DNA of 12,569 nt from Chlamydiota bacterium (lineage in GTDB: Bacteria; Chlamydiota; Chlamydiia; Chlamydiales; Rhabdochlamydiaceae). Each line of letters opens with the position of its first letter. The first letter of the stretch is position 1. The position numbers were made by a program, and so were the translations under genes. Positions 1-6,542 of the stretch are shown here, one piece after another. The notes under the pieces are model-generated. The model was not told the DNA's origin. It saw nothing but the letters and a program-made list of their open reading frames with translations, and searched no databases. The stretch lies in assembly GCA_011065235.1 (NCBI GenBank), contig JAAKFB010000029.1, positions 1 to 12,569 of the forward strand. The letters are read 5' to 3'.

Positions 1-518
1 GGCGCAGGCTCGAACTAGCTGAGATTTCCTACATGGTAACACGCTGTGGTGAGGCTGAAGTTTATGCAGTGACCCGGATGACGCGTGATCGTGATGTTAT
101 AATTGAAATCCAAAAGCCTGATATCGATACTTTGTGTCAGCTTTTTCAAAATGATTTGTACGTAGATAAAGATTCAATTTTTGATGCAATTGAGCGTCAA
201 GGAATGTTCAATATTATTTCCAATGCATCCGTTTTCAAAGTAGATTTCATTGTTCGAAAAGAGGAAACTTATCGCGCTTGGGAGTTCAAAAGAAGAAAAC
301 GCATAAAACTAGAAAATATTCCTGTTTGGATCGTCGCTCCAGAAGATCTCATTATTTCGAAACTCTTTTGGAGCAAAGATAGTATCTCAGAAATGCAACT
401 TAATGATGTTCGAAATCTTTTTTCATCTCTTGATAATCTTGATCAAGAATATATTGAAAAATGGATCAAAGAATTGAAACTTGAAGCCATTTATGAAAAG
501 GTAAAAGCTCATGCGTGA
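1..518 (+). CDS. Nucleotidyltransferase-fold protein, DUF6036/AbiEii-like (5' partial, motif degenerate)
   Basis: The frame is open from the left window edge, so the gene starts upstream; the ATG at 33 is internal. The residues before it (RRLELAEISY) continue the family pattern LExAxIxYMVTGSxA. Visible features are a T-R-D-R-D segment followed by VIIEI, which resembles the metal-binding T-x-D-x-D strand of nucleotidyltransferases. A later VDFIV strand and an APEDLIISKLFW segment near residues 106-117 (numbered from ATG 33) match the typical xxPEDLIxxKL helix. The Gly-Ser pair expected before the first helix reads Arg-Cys, so activity may be lost or altered. The following small gene overlaps it by 8 nt, as in two-gene nucleotidyltransferase cassettes. 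Bases 121-180 are about 27% GC against 50% in a sampled array stretch, which suggests acquired DNA. The family is assigned from memory of motifs; an exact role (toxin, antiphage or housekeeping) cannot be stated. Confidence 0.6.
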   Translation, partial: RRLELAEISYMVTRCGEAEVYAVTRMTRDRDVIIEIQKPDIDTLCQLFQNDLYVDKDSIFDAIERQGMFNIISNASVFKVDFIVRKEETYRAWEFKRRKRIKLENIPVWIVAPEDLIISKLFWSKDSISEMQLNDVRNLFSSLDNLDQEYIEKWIKELKLEAIYEKVKAHA

Positions 519-783
519 TACAAGTCCTGAGATGGAAAAAAAAATGATAGAAATGATGCAGAAGAAATCTCCTACTGAACGAGTTAAAATGGGAATTTCT
601 ATGTATGAAACCTCCCGATACTTAGTGACCCGTGCCATTAAGGAGCAAAATCCCAATATTTCAGAAACGGCTCTTCGTCAAGAAATTTTCCTTAAATTCT
701 ACAGGAATGACTTTGATCCCGCCACAAGGGAAAAAATCCTTAAGCATTTGGAAAATGTAGGGATTAGGGCCCTTACCGAATGA
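511..783 (+). CDS. Small conserved partner of nucleotidyltransferase-fold gene
   Basis: This encodes a 90-residue soluble, charged, probably helical protein. The start is ATG 511, preceded by AAAGG at 497-501 with 9 nt spacing, and it overlaps the upstream stop by 8 nt, so the two are probably translationally coupled. The sequence follows a pattern I recall from unnamed proteins encoded next to DUF6036-type nucleotidyltransferases: DTSPEME near the N terminus, ERVKMGISMYETSR in the middle (residues 23-36) and LRQEIFLKFYRNDFD near residues 55-69. No catalytic residues are evident, and no membrane segment or signal peptide is seen. Its constant pairing suggests that it binds or controls the upstream protein, in the manner of a toxin-antitoxin or regulatory subunit. 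That role is inference. The last 11 bases overlap the 3' end of the convergent gene. Confidence 0.65.
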   Translation: MRDTSPEMEKKMIEMMQKKSPTERVKMGISMYETSRYLVTRAIKEQNPNISETALRQEIFLKFYRNDFDPATREKILKHLENVGIRALTE

Positions 784-2911
784 TTTTCAAAGGAAACTGG
801 AGTTTATTATAGAGCTTGTTGAGACCCTTGGTGATGGCCTTGTGATCTTTCAAGCAGGCGCGGTGGATCGTCTCAGCTGCCATGACGGCTCTTTTGAAAC
901 GGGTTTGATTGATCGCTCGGTCCCGAACAAAAAGCGCTGGACTAAATAGGAGCCACAGAAGCTCGTCTTTTTCTTCTTTTGTCCATGGGTCTGGGGAGGA
1001 AACGAGGCGTAAAAAACTGAAAAATAGGGCCGTTTGGGCCATCCCCGTATCGATAGAGTCCTTACATGTAAAACTCAAGGAAGTGATCTCAGCACAGTCG
1101 ATGATTTTTAGCACATAGACCAGATAGAATATCTCGATAAAACTCAAACGGTCTAGACGGGTCAAAGTCGTTTTTCCATCGAAAAAAAGCTTATGCACGG
1201 TTTTCATTGCCTCATCGATAAAGCTTTCGATCTTTTTTAGTTTAATATTCTCTGTGAGGTAAAATCCACAGGCTTCTCCACTGAAGATTTGTTCTTTAAA
1301 TTGCTCCATGAAAACAGGAGCGCCTCCGACGCTCTCATACTCTTCATTTTGCAGGAAAAAGCTCGAGTTTTTTGCCAATCCCATGAGATAAAGAGCTTCA
1401 TAGTACTCTGCTTGTTTCTCGCATTTTTCAATGGCAATACATCTGGCAAACTCTTCCCAGGAGGTCCGATTCTGCAAGTTGACATATAAATGCTTATCCG
1501 GCTTCAACTCTTTGAGTAGAAACAATAAAAAGCCGGTGAACTCTTTCACAATTTCTGCTTGATTAATGTAAAGCTGCTTTACAGGACAAGGCAAGCGCAA
1601 GACAGTCACGTGAATATCTTTGCTGGAAAAGGTAAAGAGTTGAGAGGGAAAATTAAAATGGACCAAAGGATCATATCCTTCAAATTCCTCTTCCTCCCGG
1701 AAGGCATCTAAAGTGCGCATGATCGGCCCATTGGGATAATGAGCGAGCAAAAAGCGCAAACTCTCATCCTCAGAGAGCAAATCCATCCACATCTGCAGCT
1801 CTTTTTCATCAGCTTTTTCCATGAGTTGAGGTCCTCGAATCTCATCTCCCCGCTCAATGATCTTGTGAATGAGTTTGAGGCCTTCTTTCTTTGGCTCGAT
1901 CCGCATGAAAAAAAAGTAGCATAGCGCATGGGTCACTTTCACGATGATATGAGAAAAGTAGTCCTGCTCCTCTTCTTCTATCAAAAGCCGTTGAGCAAAT
2001 TCTGGAGAATCTACGACATCGCGAAGAAAACGGTGGAAATCTGCGTAATATTCCAGGCAACTTTTAAAGCTCTGGTTTTCAATGAGGTTTTTGGGGTTTG
2101 CAGCCATCCGAAGAGCCATGATGGCCTTATTGAGGATCACAACATCGGCCCGTGCTTTCTTATTCTTTCCCTCTTTATAGAACTCATCCAAATGGGGGGC
2201 AACGAGGCGTAAAACTTCCCTCGCTCCTTCATAGAGCTCTGAATCGTAAAACTCGCGTATCGAGAGAAGAGGGTCTTCTCCTTCGACTTTACTGATCATT
2301 TCGTCAATATTCCCCATCAAGCGGATATGCCTTAATAGGCTTCTGCTGAAATAGGGCTTGCCATTCTCATTTTTAATGAAAAAAAGCTCGTAGTTTTGAT
2401 CTAGCCGAACTCCCTCGAGATCATTAATTCCCCTTTTTTCTGCCTCAATCCCTTTGAATTCCTCTTCAAAATCCTCTGGGACATCTTCTGTAGGTGGTAT
2501 CTGCCCTAAAATTTCCTGGCGATAGTACTTTTCTAGATCGGTATACTCTTTCAGCTTGGAAATCGGCTTATAACGCTTGGGATATAACGAAACATAGCGG
2601 TCCATTTTCATCACAGCTTCGCGAGCCAAATGCATGATGGCGTTGATCCCCTTTTGCGTTTCAGTGTCTTTGATAGCATTACGATCTCTACGCACCATAT
2701 TCTGAAGATAGCGATGCAAAATCCTAAATGTCTCTTTCACAAGAGGTTCGTTTCTCAAAGCTTGACGAGGATCACGCCAGTTGACCTTTGTACTGATTTT
2801 TTCTTCCTCAATATCAAGAGGAACTGCTTTTAAGTCGATTTCTGCCATATTGGAAAGATTATCAACCGCTTCCATGACAGATAATTCCTCTTCTCCTCTT
2901 CCTTTATCCAT
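773..2911 (-). CDS. Large helix-rich conserved hypothetical protein
   Basis: This encodes 712 residues from ATG 2911. I do not recognise the family. The N-terminal 30 residues are acidic, followed by a long, highly charged, mostly helical body with many Glu/Lys-rich stretches (such as EEEEQDYF) and aromatic-rich helices near the C terminus. No signal peptide or convincing membrane span is present, so it is probably cytosolic, or exported by a signal-peptide-independent route such as type III secretion. There is no catalytic motif that I can name. Start choice: ATG 2911 has no ribosome-binding site, whereas ATG 2875 (residue 13) follows AAGAGGA at 2886-2892 with 10 nt spacing. The candidate promoter would start RNA near 2911, which also favours 2875 (700 residues). 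The gene stands alone on its strand, divergent from the secreted-protein gene and convergent with the small cassette gene, whose end it overlaps by 11 nt. Confidence 0.75.
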   Translation of the reverse strand: MDKGRGEEELSVMEAVDNLSNMAEIDLKAVPLDIEEEKISTKVNWRDPRQALRNEPLVKETFRILHRYLQNMVRRDRNAIKDTETQKGINAIMHLAREAVMKMDRYVSLYPKRYKPISKLKEYTDLEKYYRQEILGQIPPTEDVPEDFEEEFKGIEAEKRGINDLEGVRLDQNYELFFIKNENGKPYFSRSLLRHIRLMGNIDEMISKVEGEDPLLSIREFYDSELYEGAREVLRLVAPHLDEFYKEGKNKKARADVVILNKAIMALRMAANPKNLIENQSFKSCLEYYADFHRFLRDVVDSPEFAQRLLIEEEEQDYFSHIIVKVTHALCYFFFMRIEPKKEGLKLIHKIIERGDEIRGPQLMEKADEKELQMWMDLLSEDESLRFLLAHYPNGPIMRTLDAFREEEEFEGYDPLVHFNFPSQLFTFSSKDIHVTVLRLPCPVKQLYINQAEIVKEFTGFLLFLLKELKPDKHLYVNLQNRTSWEEFARCIAIEKCEKQAEYYEALYLMGLAKNSSFFLQNEEYESVGGAPVFMEQFKEQIFSGEACGFYLTENIKLKKIESFIDEAMKTVHKLFFDGKTTLTRLDRLSFIEIFYLVYVLKIIDCAEITSLSFTCKDSIDTGMAQTALFFSFLRLVSSPDPWTKEEKDELLWLLFSPALFVRDRAINQTRFKRAVMAAETIHRACLKDHKAITKGLNKLYNKLQFPLKIIR

Positions 2912-3003
2912 AATTGAATTATGGCATTAATTTAAATTGTTTTTCAAATAAAAAATGGACAATTAATTAATATTTATCTAAACATTAAATGTAGGAGGGA
3001 ATT
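2912..3003. other. AT-rich divergent intergenic region
   Basis: This 92-bp spacer separates two divergent genes and is the longest gene-free stretch in the window. It carries the minus-strand promoter candidate. Rightward it has a weaker element, TGGACA at 2956-2961 (five of six -35 matches), but no good -10 at the proper spacing; TAAACA at 2979-2984 matches only half. The strong Shine-Dalgarno AGGAGG at 2993-2998 serves the rightward gene. No operator-like palindrome was recognised. Confidence 0.5.
2918..2947 (-). promoter_or_regulatory. Candidate sigma70-type promoter for the large hypothetical gene
   Basis: On the minus strand, TTGAAA (2947-2942) is separated by 18 nt from CATAAT (2923-2918), five of six matches to the -10 consensus. 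Transcription would begin near 2911. That leaves almost no leader for ATG 2911 but about 36 nt for ATG 2875, which has the better ribosome-binding site. The region is AT-rich, so a chance match is possible. Confidence 0.35.
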
Positions 3004-3795
3004 ATGAGAATTCTATCGATATTGCTATTACTGGTGGCGAGCATGGGATTTGCTGAAGATGCCAATATTCGGATTATCCCCGTCAAGCCCACTCCTGAAC
3101 CCAATAATGTGGAAACCACGATTGTCTTCCCCAAAGAAGACCAAATTATCTCGAACCCCGTCAAGGTTCAAATCCGCCTTGTGGGCTTCCCTGTAGGGAC
3201 CATAAGCGATTTTGATCGGAAAAACGAGATCTATAATGATCCTCATGGACAAAGCATGCTTGTCTTCATTGATAATGAGCATCCGATTGAGATCTACAAG
3301 TCCTTCGTCGATTCTCTGGACCAAAATAACCTCTTTTACTACATGACTCTCAATACGACTGTCCCCTTTAACTTGAAGCAAGGGATGCATGTGATCCGGG
3401 CGTTTCCCGATCGCTCTTTTGGGGAGAGTTTAAAAGGGTCTGGATGCTATGACGCTTCGATCTTTTACATCGGCAGAGAAGAAGACAACCTCGATATCGA
3501 CCTAGATGATCCTTATTTGACCTATAATGAACCGCTCGAGACTTTGCGCTATAGCTCAGAAAAGCCCATTTTGCTCGATTTTTACCTCTCCAATGTGCAG
3601 CTCTCAAGAGATGGGTACAAGGTTAAAGTTACTATCGATAAAGACACCGAGCGGAGTCTCACCTCGTGGGTTCCCTACTATGTGTATGGTTTAGAAGCGG
3701 GGAAGCACACGATTCAGCTTCAGCTGATCAATGAAAAAAATGAAGTTGTCCCAGGACTTTTCAACGATGTGACCCGCACGATCACTGTGAATTAA
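3004..3795 (+). CDS. Secreted beta-rich protein with signal peptide
   Basis: This encodes 263 residues. The start ATG 3004 is fixed by AGGAGG at 2993-2998, 5 nt upstream. Residues 1-17 form a short signal peptide (Arg2, a run of Leu/Ile/Val, then MGFA before Glu18), with a likely signal peptidase I cut after Ala17. No lipobox cysteine is present, so the product is probably periplasmic or secreted. The body looks like two immunoglobulin-like beta-sandwich modules: one spanning about residues 38-155 with LKQGMHVIRAFPDRS, the other about 185-262 with LEAGKHTIQLQL. The G-x-H-x-I/R turn recurs in both, suggesting an internal duplication. No enzyme motif was seen; a binding, adhesion or envelope role is the reasonable guess. 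It ends 3 nt from the stop of the convergent acetyltransferase gene, with a hairpin spanning both stops. I have no family name for it. Confidence 0.8.
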   Translation: MRILSILLLLVASMGFAEDANIRIIPVKPTPEPNNVETTIVFPKEDQIISNPVKVQIRLVGFPVGTISDFDRKNEIYNDPHGQSMLVFIDNEHPIEIYKSFVDSLDQNNLFYYMTLNTTVPFNLKQGMHVIRAFPDRSFGESLKGSGCYDASIFYIGREEDNLDIDLDDPYLTYNEPLETLRYSSEKPILLDFYLSNVQLSRDGYKVKVTIDKDTERSLTSWVPYYVYGLEAGKHTIQLQLINEKNEVVPGLFNDVTRTITVN

Positions 3796-3807
3796 GATTC
3801 ACTGTGA
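3782..3807. terminator. Hairpin spanning two convergent stop codons, possible shared terminator
   Basis: TCACTGTGAAT at 3782-3792 pairs with ATTCACTGTGA at 3797-3807 around a TAAG loop, giving ten base pairs with one T:T mismatch in the middle of the stem. Each arm also contains the 9-nt odd palindrome TCACTGTGA (3782-3790 and 3799-3807). The stem covers the TAA of the rightward gene and the TGA of the leftward gene. No run of T follows immediately on either strand, so it is not a textbook intrinsic terminator. It may serve as a bidirectional terminator, an RNA-end stabiliser or a protein-binding site. Confidence 0.4.
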
Positions 3808-4866
3808 CATAAATTGATTGTACTTTTTCCAGTCAAGATTGAGGAGAATTCCATCTTCCGCAGGGCCTTGCAAATAGTATTTCGGAAGATCTTTTTCTTT
3901 CACGAATCTATATTTGCCAAATATACGCGCTGCTGGATTGCTTTGACGTAGACACACTTGAACCGCTTGTGATGATTTTAGTTGACTAATGAGTGCACAG
4001 ATCAGCTGACCCCCTATATTTAAATGGGTTGCCCCTGGGTGGCGACCAAGTCCTGCAATCTGCACCGCACCTTCTTTCTCATAACTCAAAATATATCCGA
4101 GAATGTCTCCCGTTCCTTCTCTTCTAGCTAGGAGACACTTCCCCTTGTTATTTTTAAGGAGGTTTTCCATCTGAGCCTTTGAAAAGATTTCCGATTTTCC
4201 AAAGCAGAGTTTTTGCAATTTTTCGATTTCTTCTAAATCTTTTTGGTTCGTTCCACTCCAATTGGAATTAAGGGGTTCAATCTTGACGGAAACCGATTTC
4301 CCTTGAAGGCGCTCCAATTGAAGTCCCATGTCTAGTTCGATAATTGTCCCATCGGGATTGGTTACTTTTGTCTTATGTAGCCCTTTTAAAAACTCGGCCC
4401 AAACTTTACATGCATCTTTCATTTCTCGATCCAATCGCGCCGAGATTGTAGTAAAAGTATATTGTAAATAATGATGCTGGAACATCTGAGAAAAGGAAAG
4501 GAGGGGATAATAGAAAAAATTTTCTAACTCTTTGATAGCTTTGAGAACCTCTGGATTTTTAGAAGCCCCTTCGATTTGTTTAAGTGTGTCGAGTCGGTAT
4601 TGGGACAGTTTGGATGGAATATGCATCAAAATGGAGAGGGCGATAGAAGCAATGATTCCCACAATGCCTCCACACACTGTTCCAGCAAAAATAGAAATAT
4701 TCAGATTCGACAAGCTAGCGCCAAATCCAAGCGTGATGCAAGCCCCCGTAATTGCAATCGACAGGGCCGTGCGAGCAAAGAGTTTATGTAACCTTGGAAA
4801 CCCTTCATTGGGAAGGGGCAAGGGCTTAATTTCTACGTAGGATTGTTGATTTGATACGGCAGACAC
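3799..4866 (-). CDS. Inc-like membrane hairpin fused to GNAT acetyltransferase domain
   Basis: This encodes 355 residues from GTG 4866. An in-frame TAA lies 9 nt upstream, so no longer start exists, and any later start would remove the membrane part. Residues about 34-52 and 57-83 form two closely spaced hydrophobic spans, the bilobed hairpin typical of chlamydial inclusion-membrane (Inc) proteins; no cleavable signal is seen. Residues 84-190 are mainly helical. The C-terminal part (about 205-345) resembles GNAT acyltransferases: LLARREGTGDILGYIL strands, an AGLGRHPG beta-4/motif A strand, then HLNIGGQLICAL where Q/R-x-x-G-x-G would sit (the first Gly is Asn), and a RQSNPAARIFGKYRF segment matching the RimI-like NxxAxxxYxxxGF helix and strand. 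It could acetylate a host or bacterial protein at a membrane. The fusion and localisation are inference. No ribosome-binding site is visible, and the start lies 18 nt from the divergent array start. Confidence 0.75.
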   Translation of the reverse strand: MSAVSNQQSYVEIKPLPLPNEGFPRLHKLFARTALSIAITGACITLGFGASLSNLNISIFAGTVCGGIVGIIASIALSILMHIPSKLSQYRLDTLKQIEGASKNPEVLKAIKELENFFYYPLLSFSQMFQHHYLQYTFTTISARLDREMKDACKVWAEFLKGLHKTKVTNPDGTIIELDMGLQLERLQGKSVSVKIEPLNSNWSGTNQKDLEEIEKLQKLCFGKSEIFSKAQMENLLKNNKGKCLLARREGTGDILGYILSYEKEGAVQIAGLGRHPGATHLNIGGQLICALISQLKSSQAVQVCLRQSNPAARIFGKYRFVKEKDLPKYYLQGPAEDGILLNLDWKKYNQFMSQ

Positions 4867-4875
4867 GCGTATAGT
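4846..4875 (+). promoter_or_regulatory. Candidate promoter for the eight-gene array
   Basis: TTGATT (4846-4851) is followed after 18 nt by TATAGT (4870-4875), five of six -10 matches. RNA would start near 4882, only a few bases before the first array ATG at 4885. No Shine-Dalgarno precedes that ATG, so the first message would be almost leaderless. The -35 box lies inside the first codons of the divergent acetyltransferase gene. Confidence 0.4.
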
Positions 4876-4884
4876 TTAGCATGA

Positions 4885-5718
4885 ATGGCACATAATTCGA
4901 TAATAAAGAAAATTTTTCTCCTCTGCGCGGGACTTATCCTCATCCGCCATTTTTGTCTCACCCAAACAGATGGGTTTTCCTTGAGCAAAATCCATTCGGA
5001 TTTGTCTTTTCACGAAGAATGGAAAACAAGTGGTGATCTGGGCACGATTTGTGATCAACCCTTTCACTATTTGGGACACGGAGCCCAGGTTTTTGCCTTT
5101 GTCTCAGAAGATCAAACCGCTATTCTCAAATTTTACCGCCATCACCGGACAAAACACCCTCTTCAATGTCTTGCCTTTGTCTTTCCCCGCATTTCCCGAA
5201 CGCTTGAAAAACGGAAACTTAAACGGGTTAAAGATTTTTCAAGCTACAAAATTGCCTACGATCATCTTCCCGAAGAAACCGGCCTTTTGTATGTGCATTT
5301 GAACAAAACCGCTCATTTGAAAAAAAAGGTGGAGCTCTACGACAAAATTGGAGTTCGCCTTTTTGTCGATCTGGACAAGGTGGAATTCCTTCTGCAAAAA
5401 AAAGCCAACCTCGTCTACTCCACTCTTGAAGAATGGATAGAACGGGGAGATTTTCAATCAGCAGAAAAAGGGCTTACAAATCTGGTCCAATTGCTCCGAG
5501 TACGCCATGACAAGGGGATTTTCGACAAGGATCCCGACTTGAAAACCAACTTTGGATTTATTGGCGATCAAGCTATTCAATTTGACATTGGTCGCTTTAA
5601 ACAAGAATCGAGCCAGAATGACTCCGATAGCCTAATCCGGATCACGGACAGACTCTGCGTGTGGCTCGATGAAAAAGCGCCCCAGCTCGCAGAGCATTTG
5701 CGGAGGGAAGTTCGATGA
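4885..5718 (+). CDS. Membrane-anchored kinase-fold-like paralogue 1 of 8
   Basis: This encodes 277 residues and is the first gene of the array. The anchor is residues 6-20 after Lys8-Lys9, followed by H-F23-C24 and QTDGF. The glycine-containing loop is LGHGAQ (63-68) with the VAIK-like lysine at Lys82 in ILKFY. The acidic residue in the helix-C-like segment is Asp126 (YKIAYDHL), with EETG at 130-133. The hinge-like strand is FLLQKKA (168-174). The catalytic-loop candidate is Asp216 and Asn222, and the metal-binding DFG-like Asp is 234 (FDIGRF). A W46-containing linker is shared with copies 4, 7 and 8. The only start with a full anchor is ATG 4885; an ATG at 4881 stops after four codons. No ribosome-binding site is present, so a short-leader message is suspected. 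It ends in a 4-nt ATGA overlap with the next gene. Kinase activity is unproven. Confidence 0.8.
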   Translation: MAHNSIIKKIFLLCAGLILIRHFCLTQTDGFSLSKIHSDLSFHEEWKTSGDLGTICDQPFHYLGHGAQVFAFVSEDQTAILKFYRHHRTKHPLQCLAFVFPRISRTLEKRKLKRVKDFSSYKIAYDHLPEETGLLYVHLNKTAHLKKKVELYDKIGVRLFVDLDKVEFLLQKKANLVYSTLEEWIERGDFQSAEKGLTNLVQLLRVRHDKGIFDKDPDLKTNFGFIGDQAIQFDIGRFKQESSQNDSDSLIRITDRLCVWLDEKAPQLAEHLRREVR

Positions 5719-6542
5719 AACGCTGCGTTCTTTTACTCCTTGCTCTTTTTGCCATCGGAAAATTTTGTCACAAACAGACCGATGGATTTACTCTGGCAAA
5801 AATCTCACAGACTCTTCTCGAAAAAGGAGGTTCTGAGGTCGATCCAAATCTTTTACAAACACCCTATCGCTATCTCACTAAAGGAGGCCAATCGTATGTC
5901 TTTGCCTCTGACGATGGTCGCTACATCCTCAAATTCTTTCGCAGCTCGCGTCTTGCCAATTTGCAACTCTTACATCGCCTGTTGCCTCTTTCATCTATCC
6001 AAAAGAAAATCCAAGTGCAAGAAAAAGAGCTTTTCGAAACTCTTCAAAGCTTTTCGATCGCTCAAGAGCATCTCAAAGAAGAAACGGGCCTCATCGCCAC
6101 ACATCTCGATGGGCAAACTCCCCTATCAGTTCCTTTGACGATCATTGACAAACTGGGAATTGCGCATAAAATGAATGCCAATTGTTACCCATTTATCATT
6201 CAAGAGAGGGTCACTTTGGTCAAAGACAGACTCGATCAGCTAATGCATGCTGGGCAAATAGCAGAAGCACATGTTGCGATCGCTTCGCTTTTTGCTCTCA
6301 TTCAAAAGCGGATCGAGAAAAAGATCGAAGATCAAGATCCCAATTTAAGCAAAAACTTTGGATTTTGCCAAAATCACGCTGTTCAGATCGATGCGGGGCG
6401 TTTTTCTTTTTCAGATACTCCCACAATGGGAAAAATCGCTTCCTCCAAGGAGGATTTGCAACATTGGATCAATGCACACCATCCGGCCCTTTCAGAAGGT
6501 TTTCATACTCTTTATGAGGAGGTTTTTCATGAAGCACTTTAA
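5715..6542 (+). CDS. Membrane-anchored kinase-fold-like paralogue 2 of 8
   Basis: This encodes 275 residues, the shortest copy. ATG 5715 overlaps the previous stop as ATGA and follows GGAGG at 5702-5706 with 8 nt spacing, a strong site. The anchor is residues 4-15, then KF17-C18 HKQTDGF. The loop is TKGGQ (55-59) and the lysine is Lys73 (ILKFF). The segment before the EETG box reads SFSIAQEHL, so the usual Tyr-Lys is Phe-Ser here although the acidic residue (Glu) remains. The hinge-like strand is FIIQERV, the only copy with Glu-Arg-Val here. Asp208, Asn214 and Asp226 (IDAGRF) provide the catalytic-loop and DFG-like positions. The linker between anchor and loop lacks the Trp found in copy 1. 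Functional retention looks plausible on motif grounds, but substrate and location are unknown. Confidence 0.8.
   Translation: MKRCVLLLLALFAIGKFCHKQTDGFTLAKISQTLLEKGGSEVDPNLLQTPYRYLTKGGQSYVFASDDGRYILKFFRSSRLANLQLLHRLLPLSSIQKKIQVQEKELFETLQSFSIAQEHLKEETGLIATHLDGQTPLSVPLTIIDKLGIAHKMNANCYPFIIQERVTLVKDRLDQLMHAGQIAEAHVAIASLFALIQKRIEKKIEDQDPNLSKNFGFCQNHAVQIDAGRFSFSDTPTMGKIASSKEDLQHWINAHHPALSEGFHTLYEEVFHEAL
6516..6522 (+). promoter_or_regulatory. Ribosome-binding site fixing the start of array gene 3
   Basis: GAGGAGG lies 6 nt before ATG 6529. The frame is open much further upstream (to 6358 and an ATG at 6514), but only 6529 is correctly placed behind this site and begins directly at the anchor like the other copies. 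Confidence 0.75.

Noticed and set aside
1928..2212. Plus-strand open frame of 94 codons inside the large minus-strand gene
   Set aside because: It is antisense to a long coherent protein, has no ribosome-binding site and an unpatterned composition; treated as a shadow frame.
3028..3390. Minus-strand open frame of 120 codons opposite the secreted-protein gene
   Set aside because: The opposite strand has a signal peptide, a strong ribosome-binding site and a coherent fold pattern; this frame has none of these.
6358..6528. Upstream extension of array gene 3 (57 extra codons)
   Set aside because: It lies wholly within gene 2, would place the anchor internally, and a strong ribosome-binding site points to ATG 6529.
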